From Flammeovirga kamogawensis (lineage in GTDB: Bacteria; Bacteroidota; Bacteroidia; Cytophagales; Flammeovirgaceae): a stretch of DNA of 64,000 bases. Both the position numbers and the translations under genes were made by a program. The notes under the pieces were generated by a model. The model was not told the DNA's origin. It ran no database searches and worked only from the letters and a program-made list of their open reading frames with translations. Positions 35,531 through 46,104 of this stretch are shown here, one piece after another. Every line of letters starts with the position of its first letter. Position 1 is the first letter of the stretch. The stretch lies in assembly GCF_018736065.1 (NCBI RefSeq), contig NZ_CP076128.1, positions 2,418,001 through 2,482,000 on the forward strand, in the 5' to 3' direction.

Positions 35531-35926
35531 CTTAGTGAGTTAACAACTATGCTTCCTAATAAAGGAAATTTATGTATTCCTAACATACATGTTTTTAATT
35601 AAAAATACTTTGAAGAGGTTATTAGTTTTTTATAAAAAATTGATCATCCTCTCTCCTCCTATCAAAAAAACACAAAAAGCATATTATTAAACCCACCCTT
35701 AACACTAAACACCTCCTTTAATATGTAATCACAAATAAAGGGATTATATTCGCTTTATAAAATTAACAATATCTCGCTATGAGATAATATTACAGTGATA
35801 TACTATGATATTTACCCTAAATTGTTGTACTGCTTAAAACTTATTTTAATACTAACAAATACTATTTAAAAGTATCTTTTTATCAAAGAAGTTTACGACT
35901 TTCAACATTTTGATTAAACGATATTT

Positions 35927-35960
35927 GGCCTTTCTCTTTTTTTAGAGTGAGGCCTTTTTT
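35927..35960 (+). terminator. terminator-like hairpin in the gene-free interval
   Basis: GGCCTTTCTCT pairs, with two mismatches, with AGAGTGAGGCC and is followed by six T. It lies about 400 bp after the GLPGLI stop, so that transcript may have a long 3' tail or another short transcript may end here. Confidence 0.65.
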
Positions 35961-36074
35961 AATAAAAGAATTATAAAATATTTTTAGCTAAATCATTTAC
36001 AACAACAAATACATTACACAGGTGAACTCTATTACTCCGTACATCAACTTTTACGTAATATTATCTCTATAGTA

Positions 36075-36105
36075 CTATAAAAATGGATAATGATCCATTT
36101 TATAG
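36075..36105. other. inverted repeat upstream of the giant adhesin gene
   Basis: CTATAAAAATGGAT and ATCCATTTTATAG form a 13-bp stem with one bulged A and an AATG loop. No T-run follows. It may be an operator or a leader structure. Confidence 0.35.
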
Positions 36106-36339
36106 CTATGAACATTCAAATAGTATTATGTAAGGTATAGCAAAATCGTTAAGTTATTAACAATTCACTTTTATAATACCTATCAAATACTTTTTTCTAT
36201 TACATCATTAAACCTTTCTTAAAAACTATTAAAGAACTTCTTCAAATAAGAAAATGTTATGCACTCGTTGGTATTTGTAATAATATCATAATTGACTTAA
36301 AACTACTATTTATCCTATTAACTTATTTACCCATTTAAA

Positions 36340-39300
36340 ATGAGAAGCATACTATTTACCCTTAGAACATTTATTCTAACTTCACTTACCCTACTCTATT
36401 CTTTGAGTAGCTATGCACAACCAGGTGATTTTGATTGCCAATATGGAAGTCATGGATTTAAACATCCAGAAGGAAAATCACAATTAAACACTGCCTACAT
36501 TTATACCTCTGGTACTTATGAAGGAAAAATGTTAATGGTTGGTTCTACCTATGAAGGTAGTACAGCTAAATTTGGTATTTGTAGAGTTAATAATGATGGA
36601 ACTTTAGACACCACATTTGGAACTAATGGATGGACAAAAGCAGATTTCTTTAATTATTATCAACATCCTTATGGAATTGCTGTTAATAGTGAAAATGAGA
36701 TTTATATTGTTGGTAATGCAGCAACTCCAAGTCCAGGTAAACTCCACGGTGTTATTTTAAAACTTACAGAACATGGTTTAAAAGATACAAGCTTTTCTGG
36801 GGATGGTATGGTTTCACACTTATCATCAGGAAGTAGTCATACATATTTTAATGATGTGATTATACAGTCTGATGGAAAAATTGTAGTTGGAGGATCATCT
36901 AATGAGAACGATGACAAGATCTTATTTATGAGATTTACTACTACAGGAAGTATAGATACATCTTTTGGTAGTAACGGATCATTAAAAGTAAATGTCTCTC
37001 AAGAGGGAACTTTTTCAGAAGGACTTTCAAACATGTGCATGGCTTCTGATGGTGACATTTTAGCTACCGGTGGAGCAAATGTAATATTTGGAAGTAGTAA
37101 CCAAAATGAAGCTTTTGCTTGTCGAATTACAAGTAATGGAGCTATTGACACATCTTTTGATGGAGATGGAGTTAAAATTATTGATTTAGGTAGTAAATAT
37201 TCAGCGGGTAAAGGTATTCATGAAGACAGTAACGGTAAAATTTATATTGGCGGTAATAGTAATAACCTACATGCTGACGGTAATGTATATAGAACTATGG
37301 CTGCCGTAAGATTAAACGCTGATGGTTCTTATGATACTTCTTTTTCTGATGATGGAATTGATGAAATTTTTGTTGTTGATCCAGACTATGGAACTTATAG
37401 TGTAGAAGTACATGGATCTACCTTACAATCTGATGGTAAATTTTTAGTTACAGGTGGTTCTTACGGTACAACTATAGCAAGATGGGATACAGATGGGAAT
37501 TTAGATACTTCATTTTCTGATGATGGAATTGTATATCAAAGTGGTTTAAATAATGATTGGGGGTATGAAATTTTAGAATATGGAGATCGCCTTTATCAAT
37601 TTGGATGGTCAGATGATCCTAGTACTGGAGAAACCGACAGAAGATTTGCATTATTTAGACTCTTTAAAGATGATGTTGATATGATGTTTGATGACATCAG
37701 TCCAAATAATCCAAGTGCAGCTGTTACAAAATCAGGAAGTACTGTGTCAGTATTATCTGTTACTCCTTTTGTTTGTGGCATTTTAAATCCACTTACTATA
37801 AACAGTATGACATTCACTACTGATGGCACTACAGATGTGAGTGATTTAAATAGTGCCTCATTATATTACAGTTCTTCCAACTCTTTAGATGATGCTGTTC
37901 TGTATGGTACTCCAATATCTAACCCTAACGGTGAAATGGTATTTACGAGTGACATTGCTTTGGCTAAAGGAGATAATAGTTTTTGGTTAGTATACACATT
38001 AAATAATAGTGCTCCAGAAGGAAATATTTTAGATGCTTCTTTTACTAAGTTTTCTTTAAATTCTGTAGAAGAAATACCATCTACAACTACAACTTCAGGT
38101 AGTATTACAATACAAAATTTCATCTTTTTAGAAACAATAGGTGATGGATCTTGTACTATTCCTACAGATTGGACTACTGTTGATGAAGACGGTGATGGCC
38201 ACAATTGGTATGTTACAGATACTAAAAATGATTTTCCACAAGGAGATGTTTCATTAATAACTCCAAAATCAGGTTGTTTGATTGCTAGTGATTCTTATGA
38301 AGAAGTTAACTATGGTGAATTAGGACCAAAGAATTGGTTAATTTCAAAACAAATAGACCTTACTAATTTTACTGATGTAGACCTATCCTATTGGTACGCT
38401 TCCTATGATAATGATTTTGCACATGAAGAACTTTCAGTTTTAGTATCCACAACTACAAATGACATATCAAGTTTTACGGCTGTTGTACCTGCTTATACAA
38501 TTCAATCTCATGAATGGACAGAAAAAGTTGTTGATTTATCTGCTTATGATGGGCAATCCATTTATATCGCTTTTAAGCATGAAGAAGGTATTGATGACGG
38601 TTATGGATGGGGAGTTGCATTAGACGATATAAAACTTAATGGTACAGAACAGACTCCAAACACTCCCCCAGCAGTTGCTACAAATAATACCCTTACACTT
38701 AACGAGGGCGGAGACGGTACTATTACACCTAATTATTTATCAGCCTCTGATGTAGAAGAATCAGGAACAGATTTAACTTTTACTGTTACTACTTCTGCTA
38801 CTAATGGGCAATTGTACTTAGAAGATAATGACGGTAGAAAAGCCGCTGCTACTTCTATTACACAAACTGATTTAAATAACAATCGAGTGAGCTATACACA
38901 TGATGGATCAAATACTACTTCAGACCAAGTGATATTTACATTGTCAGATGGGAAAGATGAAATCACTAATGTTACATTTAATATCACGATTACCGCAATA
39001 GATGACACCACACCTACGCTGTCAAATAATACAGGAACTTCTTTAGCAGAAGGAGCTACAGCTAATATAAGTAGTACTCAATTATTAGCATCTGATGAAG
39101 ACTCTGAAGATACATCAATAATATTTGCTATTTCTACCCTGCCAACAAATGGTACTTTATATAAATCAGGTACTCCACTTACTACCCAAAGTACTTTTAC
39201 AAATACAGAAATAGATCAGCTATCGTATATACATAACCATAGTAATACTACTTCAGATCAGTTTTCATTTACTGTTTCAGATGGTACAAATACATCAACA

Positions 39301-42300
39301 ATACAAAATTTTAGTTTTACTATTACACCTGTAGACGATACCCCTCCCGTAGTAACAAACAATGGAAAAACAATTAATGAAGGAACAACTCATACATTTA
39401 CAGTAACAGAATTTACAGCAAGTGATGAAGACTCTGACGATGCTACTCTTGTTTTTACAATCAATAGTTTACCTATAAATGGTACCCTAAAATTAAACGG
39501 TACACCAGTTACAGTAGCTGCTACTTTTAACAGTAGTAATATCGAAAACCTTACATACGAACATAGCGGTGATGAAACTACAACGGATAGTTTTAATTTT
39601 ATTGTCTCAGATGGTACAAATACAACATCAGAACAAACCTTTGCTTGGACAATTACTGCCGTTAATGATGCTCCAACAGTTACTGTAAATACAGGTAAAA
39701 CTCTAAGTCATTCTGCTACACATACTTTTACACTTTCAGAAATTAATGCTTCTGATACAGATAATGATGCTGTAGATTTATATTTAATTATAGATGATGT
39801 ACTTCCTACTAGGGGTACACTCTATTTAAATGACAATGCACTTACAACGGGTAGTCAAGTAACTTTAGCAGAGATTAATAATGGTGCATTTACTTATTCA
39901 CCTTCTGATCCATCTGCTACCTCAGATTCTTTTACCTTTACAATTTCTGATGGTACAGATGCAAGTAGTATTGCTATTTTTAATTACTCTATAACCAACC
40001 AAGCACCAACTGTATCAATAAATAATAACCAAACAGTACTGGTTAACGATACATATATTTTTACTACACTTGTACTTAATGTTACAGATACAGATGATAC
40101 AGATAGTAATCTCAAGATTGTGATAGACGATGTTCTTCCTCAATCTGGTACACTTTACTTAAACACTACTCCATTAACAACAGGTAGTGAATTCAGTTTA
40201 CAAGATTTAATAGATGGAAATATTTCGTATCAAAATAATGGAGCAACAGCTACATCAGATAGTTTTAGTTTCAGAGTATATGATGGAATAAATTATTCTG
40301 TAATTACAGTTTTCAATTTTACCATTACTCAAAACGCCCCTCCTTTAGTTACTATTAATACGGGGAAAACAACAACAGAGGGTAGTGAATTTACAATAGA
40401 CAATACCTTAATTTTTGGTAGCGATGCAGACGATGCTGATTTTGTTTTTATGTTAGCTACTGTTCCTACAAATGGTACATTATACTATCAAGGTACAACT
40501 GTAATGGAGGCAGATAATGCATTCTTACAGAGCAGTCTAATTAATGGAGATATCAAGTATGTTCATAATGGAAGTAACACAACTTCTGATAGTTTTAACT
40601 TTGTTGTCACCGATTTAAAAGCTGTTTCAGATATTGCTACCTTTAGTATAGTTATAACTCCTGTAGATGATGACACGCCTATTCTTGTAAATAATACAGG
40701 AAACACAATTGATGAAGGCGGAAACTATTTATTTACCAGTACAATGTTATCTGCTTCTGATACAGATACTGATGATACTACTTTAACCTATACATTAAAT
40801 AGTGCCCCTAGTCAAGGTACAATTACTGTTAACGGTACTGCAATAGGTACTAATGGAACATTTACCACTGCTGATATATCAAATGCTATGGTACGTTATA
40901 CCCACAATGGCAGTAATTCTACTGCCGATAATTTCAATTTTACTGTAACAGATGGCACAAATACTTCAGTAGTAAAAACATTTACCACTACAATTACCCC
41001 TGTAGATGATGATGTTCCATATATCACATTAAATACAGGAAATACAATAGATGAAGGCGGAAATTATGCGTTATCATTAGCCATGTTAAATGCTTTAGAT
41101 AATGATACTGATGCTAGTAGTTTAAACTTCACATTAAGTAGTGTTCCTACTCAAGGTACATTAGCACTAAGTGGAACTCCACTTACAATAGGAAGCACAT
41201 TCAACCTTTCTCATTTATCAGATTTTATAGTTGTCTATACTCATAACGGAAGTAACTCAACTGCAGATAATTTCAATTTTACCGTAACAGACGGTACAAA
41301 TACTTCTACAGTTAAAACGTTTACAACTACTATTAATCCAATAGATGATGACCTCCCTTACATTACAGTAAATACAGGTAAAACTATAGATGAAGGTGGC
41401 AATTTCACGTTCTCTTCTACTTTACTTGATATAAGTGATAATGATACAGATTTAAGTAGTCTTCTTTACACATTAACCACAATACCTACCAATGGTAATT
41501 TAACTTTATCATCAACGATATTATCTGTTGGCGATACATTTACCAGAGCTGATGTTGCTAATTTAATGTATCAGCATGATGACAGTAATACTAGTTCGGA
41601 CCAGTTAGCTTTTACGCTCACAGATGGAACCAACACCACTGCAGAAATTACTTTTGCCATTTCAATTACATTATTAGATGATGATGCACCAACAATGGTG
41701 GTAGAAAATACTTCTCTGTTATTGGAGGGTGCTACCTTAAACTTTAGTTCAGCTGAATTTGATGCAACAGATGGTGAAATTGATAATGCAGCTATTATTG
41801 TAACAATAACTAGTTTACCTGTAAATGGTCAGTTAAAAAATAATGGTACTGTAATCGCATTAAACGAAACCTTCTTGTTTGGTGATATTGGAAACATCTC
41901 TTACGAGCACGATGATACCAACACAACTTCAGATCAGTTTAGCTTTACTTTAGGCGATGGTATTAATACCACTACAGTATTTACAGAGCAGATTATTATT
42001 ACCGCAATTGATGATGACGCTCCAGTATTGACCACTAATACAAGCCTTACACTTTTAGAAGGTGATGCTGCGAATATATCAAATAGTAATTTAGTAGCTG
42101 AAGATACTGATTCTGATAACAATGGATTAACTTATACTTTACTAAGTAATGTAACAAATGGTCGTTTATCAATAGGTAGAAAAACACTTTCTGCTAATAG
42201 TACTTTTACGCAAAACCAGGTAGATGGATCACAAATAAAATACACTCACAATGGTAGTAATACTGTTTTAGACTCAATCAAAATAAAAATTACAGATGGG

Positions 42301-43629
42301 ACACAAACCTCAGCAATAGAAACCTTCTATTTTGTAATTAGTCCTATTGATGATGATGCTCCTATTGTATCAATAAATACAGGAGCAACTATTGATGAGG
42401 GAGAATCTATTAATTTATCTACTTCAATTCTTGCTGCTACAGATGTAGATATTGATAATAATAACTTGAAATTCTTTATTGTTGATGGTGTTTCTAACGG
42501 TAAGATGAGTAAAGGTAGAAAGAGGTACAATTCAGGCAGCTATTTTACATTAAGTGATATTGCAAGTGGCAGTATTAAATATACACATGATCATAGCAAT
42601 ACCACTGAAGATCATTTTACTTTTTATGTTTCTGACGGTACATTAACTTCTTCTACCCAAAGCTTTATAATTACATTAAATGCTATTGATGATGATGTGC
42701 CTGAAATGATAACAATGACCGATTTGTTTTTGCATATTGACAGTACGGATGTTATGATTACGCATGATGATCTTCATTTTTCTGATGATTTATCTAGTTC
42801 AGAAATGATTAATTATCAAGTGATTGATGCTCCTGAACATGGTTTACTATACAATATTTCTTTAGGTTCAGAAGTAGATTATTTCTCACAAGATGATATT
42901 GACAACAACATTATTCAGTATCAATTAACAAGTGAAGATATCTCTACAGATGAGTTTACTATTATGGTTTCTGATAGTGTAAAGAATACATCGAGCATGT
43001 ATACTGTAATAATTGATATTATGGCTGAAGATGATTTTACCAATATCTATGCAGGAACAATTAAAGCTCCTAGTAATACTTCAGTGCCTGTATCTAAGCA
43101 ATTATACCATTCACTTTATTTAGATCAGATTCCAATGGAAACGAATCTTCGTATGCTTACTTCTACTATACACGGTACAATTAGCTACGGAACAGAGGTG
43201 TTTACAGATTCAACTAATTTTAGAATTGAGCGTATTCTTACAGATAGTATAATGTATAATGCAAAAGAGGTAGATATTGTTACCTATGACTCAGTATTAT
43301 TTATAATTGAACATGCACTTACTGATGATAAAATTTATCAAATAAATTTTAAAATTTCTCCAGATGCCAGTGTCACTTCACTTGTTAGTGAATTAAAGGC
43401 CAATATTAAGACATACCCTATGCCTTTTGATAATACATTTACTATTGAAAGTGATCTTCTATTTAATCGTTATAGGTTACTGTCTAATACAGGGCATTTA
43501 ATTACACAAGATGCTTTTGATATGGTTGGCAGAAAAAATATTAATATTGGTACTATTTCTAGTGGAGTCTACCTATTAGAATTGACGACAAAAGAGGGTA
43601 TCATTCATAAAAAAATAGTGAAGAAATAA
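36340..43629 (+). CDS. giant secreted protein with delta-60, CSPG repeats and T9SS sorting domain
   Basis: The 2429-residue protein begins with a signal (SSYAQPGDFD). Residues about 30-450 hold delta-60-type repeats (LDTTFGTNGW, IDTSFGSNG and similar) forming a predicted propeller. About 450-590 resembles the BNR-associated N-terminal domain (TNSFWLVYTL). About 595-765 is a choice-of-anchor J (MAM-like) domain ending GVALDDIKLNG. From 773 to about 2345 run twelve good and two decayed cadherin-like CSPG repeats of about 112 residues, with blocks such as YTHNGSNTTSD and PVDDDTP. The last 75 residues form a T9SS type A sorting domain (KTYPMPFDNTF). It is probably a surface adhesin or matrix protein. 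Calcium binding by the DDD/DxD loops is inferred from the family. Confidence 0.9.
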   Translation: MRSILFTLRTFILTSLTLLYSLSSYAQPGDFDCQYGSHGFKHPEGKSQLNTAYIYTSGTYEGKMLMVGSTYEGSTAKFGICRVNNDGTLDTTFGTNGWTKADFFNYYQHPYGIAVNSENEIYIVGNAATPSPGKLHGVILKLTEHGLKDTSFSGDGMVSHLSSGSSHTYFNDVIIQSDGKIVVGGSSNENDDKILFMRFTTTGSIDTSFGSNGSLKVNVSQEGTFSEGLSNMCMASDGDILATGGANVIFGSSNQNEAFACRITSNGAIDTSFDGDGVKIIDLGSKYSAGKGIHEDSNGKIYIGGNSNNLHADGNVYRTMAAVRLNADGSYDTSFSDDGIDEIFVVDPDYGTYSVEVHGSTLQSDGKFLVTGGSYGTTIARWDTDGNLDTSFSDDGIVYQSGLNNDWGYEILEYGDRLYQFGWSDDPSTGETDRRFALFRLFKDDVDMMFDDISPNNPSAAVTKSGSTVSVLSVTPFVCGILNPLTINSMTFTTDGTTDVSDLNSASLYYSSSNSLDDAVLYGTPISNPNGEMVFTSDIALAKGDNSFWLVYTLNNSAPEGNILDASFTKFSLNSVEEIPSTTTTSGSITIQNFIFLETIGDGSCTIPTDWTTVDEDGDGHNWYVTDTKNDFPQGDVSLITPKSGCLIASDSYEEVNYGELGPKNWLISKQIDLTNFTDVDLSYWYASYDNDFAHEELSVLVSTTTNDISSFTAVVPAYTIQSHEWTEKVVDLSAYDGQSIYIAFKHEEGIDDGYGWGVALDDIKLNGTEQTPNTPPAVATNNTLTLNEGGDGTITPNYLSASDVEESGTDLTFTVTTSATNGQLYLEDNDGRKAAATSITQTDLNNNRVSYTHDGSNTTSDQVIFTLSDGKDEITNVTFNITITAIDDTTPTLSNNTGTSLAEGATANISSTQLLASDEDSEDTSIIFAISTLPTNGTLYKSGTPLTTQSTFTNTEIDQLSYIHNHSNTTSDQFSFTVSDGTNTSTIQNFSFTITPVDDTPPVVTNNGKTINEGTTHTFTVTEFTASDEDSDDATLVFTINSLPINGTLKLNGTPVTVAATFNSSNIENLTYEHSGDETTTDSFNFIVSDGTNTTSEQTFAWTITAVNDAPTVTVNTGKTLSHSATHTFTLSEINASDTDNDAVDLYLIIDDVLPTRGTLYLNDNALTTGSQVTLAEINNGAFTYSPSDPSATSDSFTFTISDGTDASSIAIFNYSITNQAPTVSINNNQTVLVNDTYIFTTLVLNVTDTDDTDSNLKIVIDDVLPQSGTLYLNTTPLTTGSEFSLQDLIDGNISYQNNGATATSDSFSFRVYDGINYSVITVFNFTITQNAPPLVTINTGKTTTEGSEFTIDNTLIFGSDADDADFVFMLATVPTNGTLYYQGTTVMEADNAFLQSSLINGDIKYVHNGSNTTSDSFNFVVTDLKAVSDIATFSIVITPVDDDTPILVNNTGNTIDEGGNYLFTSTMLSASDTDTDDTTLTYTLNSAPSQGTITVNGTAIGTNGTFTTADISNAMVRYTHNGSNSTADNFNFTVTDGTNTSVVKTFTTTITPVDDDVPYITLNTGNTIDEGGNYALSLAMLNALDNDTDASSLNFTLSSVPTQGTLALSGTPLTIGSTFNLSHLSDFIVVYTHNGSNSTADNFNFTVTDGTNTSTVKTFTTTINPIDDDLPYITVNTGKTIDEGGNFTFSSTLLDISDNDTDLSSLLYTLTTIPTNGNLTLSSTILSVGDTFTRADVANLMYQHDDSNTSSDQLAFTLTDGTNTTAEITFAISITLLDDDAPTMVVENTSLLLEGATLNFSSAEFDATDGEIDNAAIIVTITSLPVNGQLKNNGTVIALNETFLFGDIGNISYEHDDTNTTSDQFSFTLGDGINTTTVFTEQIIITAIDDDAPVLTTNTSLTLLEGDAANISNSNLVAEDTDSDNNGLTYTLLSNVTNGRLSIGRKTLSANSTFTQNQVDGSQIKYTHNGSNTVLDSIKIKITDGTQTSAIETFYFVISPIDDDAPIVSINTGATIDEGESINLSTSILAATDVDIDNNNLKFFIVDGVSNGKMSKGRKRYNSGSYFTLSDIASGSIKYTHDHSNTTEDHFTFYVSDGTLTSSTQSFIITLNAIDDDVPEMITMTDLFLHIDSTDVMITHDDLHFSDDLSSSEMINYQVIDAPEHGLLYNISLGSEVDYFSQDDIDNNIIQYQLTSEDISTDEFTIMVSDSVKNTSSMYTVIIDIMAEDDFTNIYAGTIKAPSNTSVPVSKQLYHSLYLDQIPMETNLRMLTSTIHGTISYGTEVFTDSTNFRIERILTDSIMYNAKEVDIVTYDSVLFIIEHALTDDKIYQINFKISPDASVTSLVSELKANIKTYPMPFDNTFTIESDLLFNRYRLLSNTGHLITQDAFDMVGRKNINIGTISSGVYLLELTTKEGIIHKKIVKK

Positions 43630-43649
43630 ATAAAAATCAGTTTTATATG

Positions 43650-43682
43650 AGTCCTTTATCCAAATGGATAAAGGACTTTTTT
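43650..43682 (+). terminator. terminator of the giant adhesin gene
   Basis: A perfect 12-bp stem AGTCCTTTATCC with GGATAAAGGACT and an AAAT loop, then five T. It begins 21 bp after the stop. Confidence 0.85.
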
Positions 43683-43803
43683 ATTAAATGGAATGCTGAA
43701 AAACTATATTGAACCTATCACAAGCTAAAATTAAACAAAAAAATACCCCCTTCATTTTTCAACAAAGAGGGCTATATGTTTGTAGGTTAGTCATGTATAA
43801 TTT

Positions 43804-44715
43804 CTACTTAAAACGTCCCATTCCGGCACCTTCTACGCTATCACCATATCCACCAGCTTTAGTAAATTTCTCATTTAAGATAGCTTGTCTATGTCCCCAT
43901 GTTCCTTTATTGGCAGGGCCATTTCCATCATCAACAATCCACCCTTTAACTGCATTTTTTGGGTCACTATCTGCTTTCCATCTAGGTCCCATTATTTCTG
44001 CAGAACCTTTTTCTTCTTTTTTACTTAATTCAAAACCAATCCATCTTTTAGGATCAGTACTAAAATCACCATGTCCATCTAAAGTTTTTTTACCTGGAGC
44101 ACTATCAGATCTACCATCTACAGTAGCATAAAATTCCCATTTATCTATTCTATTTACATGAGAAAGATAAAATACACTCCACTTATAACAACCAATTGTA
44201 AGTTGTTCATCATAAGTAACATCCTGAGGGTTATGCCCAGTTTTAGAAATTTGATTACTTACTTCTGCATAACTCATTTGGTTTTGAACTAACTTCTTGT
44301 TTAAATCAACACCTAAATAATCTTTAAGGTAACTTTCCCAAGCTGCAGCTCCATTTCTATAAGCTTCTCTGGCTTTATTTACTTCTGAAATAAAACCATC
44401 TGCCCATTTCTTTTCTTCTGCTGAAATAGAAGATTTATTAATTAAATCGTATAATTCTTGTTTAGTTAATAGCTCAGATCCCTTTGGTGACCCCGGATAA
44501 TCATAAGCAACAATACCTGTACTAGAAATATGACTTGTTAAACCTGCTATTTTTATTGAGCTATTTTCTTTATTTTCTTTATTTGCTTTACTAACTACTT
44601 CTTCAGTACGGAAACCTTCTATGTCTTTTTTAGGTTTTATATCACTTTCTTTATTTTTTGAACATGAAAAGCTAAGGGCAACTAAAGCTGCGAAAAGTAT
44701 TTTTTTTGTATGCAT
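43804..44715 (-). CDS. CAP-like lipoprotein
   Basis: The 303-residue product has a lipoprotein signal ending in ALSFSCSKN, a Lys-rich and acidic region, then a helical part, and a C-terminal domain with YDEQLTIGCYKWSVFYLSHV and WGHRQAILNEKFTKAGGYGDS, which resembles the end of CAP (SCP/PR-1) domains. The family covers secreted proteins that bind lipids, act on peptidoglycan or protect against stress; the mechanism is unclear. The CAP assignment is moderate because the domain start is divergent. It stands alone on the minus strand, convergent with the adhesin gene. Confidence 0.6.
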   Translation of the reverse strand: MHTKKILFAALVALSFSCSKNKESDIKPKKDIEGFRTEEVVSKANKENKENSSIKIAGLTSHISSTGIVAYDYPGSPKGSELLTKQELYDLINKSSISAEEKKWADGFISEVNKAREAYRNGAAAWESYLKDYLGVDLNKKLVQNQMSYAEVSNQISKTGHNPQDVTYDEQLTIGCYKWSVFYLSHVNRIDKWEFYATVDGRSDSAPGKKTLDGHGDFSTDPKRWIGFELSKKEEKGSAEIMGPRWKADSDPKNAVKGWIVDDGNGPANKGTWGHRQAILNEKFTKAGGYGDSVEGAGMGRFK

Positions 44716-44867
44716 AATGTTTTTGATTGAAGATGAACGATTGACATATTAAAGACATCTCCCAAATAGAATTAGACATTTTTACCCCTATAATAAGCGT
44801 TAATACTAGGTTAGGTTTAACCGTTATGAAATAGTATAAAATCTAAAAAAATATTCCATCAAAAAAC

Positions 44868-44914
44868 AAGAAGAGCGTATCATCAATTACTTAGTAGATG
44901 ATACGCTCTTCTTC
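44868..44914 (-). terminator. terminator of the acyl-CoA thioesterase gene
   Basis: A perfect 15-bp stem GAAGAGCGTATCATC with its complement (44870-44884 and 44897-44911) and a 12-nt loop. It lies 15 bp after the minus-strand stop, with CTTGTTTTTT downstream on that strand. Confidence 0.85.
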
Positions 44915-44928
44915 ATTTAAATATTTTA

Positions 44929-45339
44929 TTAAGCCAAAGCAAATTCTCTTTCGAACCTACTGTAATCAATTCTTACAGGCTTATTGTTATCATTTAACGC
45001 TACAAAAATAAATACGCTTTCCATTACTTTTTCTCTAGTATCAGAAAACATGTCTTCTGCATACATTTCTAACACCACACGTAATTTAATTGGGTCTGCT
45101 TTTTCCACCCTGCCAATTACTTCTACAATGCTATTAGGTGCAATTGTCTTTAAAAACTTAATATCTTCCGTTTTTAAAGTAAACATTTTCTGCCTTGTGA
45201 ACCTCGTGGCTGTTATATAAGCTACTTCGTCCATCCATTTCATAGCTTCTCCGCCAAATAAAGTATTATTGGCGTTCAATGTATTAGGAAAAATCACCTT
45301 ACATTGCTTTGTCACCGTTCTTCTTATTCTCTCTTCCAT
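44929..45339 (-). CDS. acyl-CoA thioesterase (hotdog fold)
   Basis: The ATG at 45337-45339 (MEERIRRTVTK) is preferred because a rare clear Shine-Dalgarno, AAAGGAGC, lies just before it; the longer frame adds 25 residues without family match. The 136-residue protein has the hotdog pattern VIFPNTLNANNTLFGGEAMKWMDEVAY, with the conserved Asn-x-x-x-x-x-x-GG and the catalytic Asp in the MDEV helix, as in YciA/BACH-type thioesterases. It hydrolyses acyl-CoA to free acid and CoA. It is transcribed alone. Confidence 0.9.
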   Translation of the reverse strand: MEERIRRTVTKQCKVIFPNTLNANNTLFGGEAMKWMDEVAYITATRFTRQKMFTLKTEDIKFLKTIAPNSIVEVIGRVEKADPIKLRVVLEMYAEDMFSDTREKVMESVFIFVALNDNNKPVRIDYSRFEREFALA

Positions 45340-45444
45340 AGCTCCTTTAAAAATAGTATGTAAAGTTAAAAACATTGTGAAGGATGTTGACCATTTAAAT
45401 GAGTAAAGATTCACTTAATTACGATTTCTAAAATTGGGTTAAAT

Positions 45445-45485
45445 AAAAAAAATCCCTGAAATGTAACTAAATACACTTCAGGGAT
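45445..45485 (-). terminator. terminator of the small secreted TPR-like gene
   Basis: ATCCCTGAAATGTA pairs with TACACTTCAGGGAT (one mismatch) and is followed on the minus strand by a T-run (45451 down to 45445). It lies 30 bp after the stop. Confidence 0.82.
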
Positions 45486-45515
45486 ACTAATAAAATTTAA
45501 CTTAACTACTGAATA

Positions 45516-45917
45516 CTATTTCTTAAGTTCTTTAGCGTAAACCATTACTTTTCTTTGTAAACGGTCTATATTTTCTGTGTTCGTAATATTAATTTCAATT
45601 GCCTCCATATAAGCTGAAAATGCTTTTTCTTCGTCACCTAAACGAGCATAATAGTCACCTAATATTTCTAATGTTTTATTATTTCTTTCTACTGTAATTG
45701 CATGGTCTATCCATTCTTTTGCTAAAGCTAAATCTCCATTCCAATTAATAGATAATTCAGCTGCTTTAGCGTAAGTTGCCCAATCAGATGAAGTTGTATT
45801 TTCTATCATTTCAACTAATTTTTCTGCAGTAGCATTAGATGGCTTTTCAACTGGAGCAGCAGCAAATAATGTAATAGAGAATAAAGTTGCGATTAAAGAT
45901 GTAATTAGAGTTTTCAT
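45516..45917 (-). CDS. small secreted TPR-like protein
   Basis: The 133-residue product has a signal (SITLFAAAPVEK) and a helical mature part with two TPR-like hairpins (LALAKEWIDHAITVERNNKT and GDYYARLGDEEKAFSAYMEA). It may mediate protein contacts in the periplasm. No family name is recognised. It is monocistronic, lying between the thioesterase gene and the large sensor-regulator gene, with a clear terminator. Confidence 0.65.
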   Translation of the reverse strand: MKTLITSLIATLFSITLFAAAPVEKPSNATAEKLVEMIENTTSSDWATYAKAAELSINWNGDLALAKEWIDHAITVERNNKTLEILGDYYARLGDEEKAFSAYMEAIEINITNTENIDRLQRKVMVYAKELKK

Positions 45918-46104
45918 AGTAATGTTATGTAATTAATTTGACACTTGTTATTTGTCTATAGTAAATCCATAGTTATGCCAATAAAATACAACCACCTAAA
46001 TATCAGCTAATTAAGACACAGATATACAATTAATTACATTTACACTTGTTCACTATCGAACACGAGATTTCCATAGTAGTACAGTTTTCGTTCACTTTAG
46101 AGCA

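Larger units (their letters stand above)
35531..36339. other. gene-free interval before the giant adhesin gene
   Basis: About 810 bp with no recognised gene. It holds a terminator (35927-35960) and a hairpin with arms 36075-36088 and 36093-36105, about 235 bp before the ATG. No -7/-33 promoter is convincing. Confidence 0.5.

Noticed and set aside
35891-35899. Single TACGAC in the empty region before the adhesin gene
   Set aside because: Only one copy with no 11-bp partner and no -7 element at 32 nt, so it does not match the GH8/GH5 arrangement.
38660-43380. Possible CRISPR or DNA repeat array
   Set aside because: The repeats are protein-level CSPG domains of about 112 codons with divergent DNA, not short repeats with unique spacers.
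43709-44131. Plus-strand frame of 140 codons opposite the CAP-like gene
   Set aside because: The Pro/Leu-rich translation and antisense position indicate a shadow; the terminator of the adhesin gene lies just before it.
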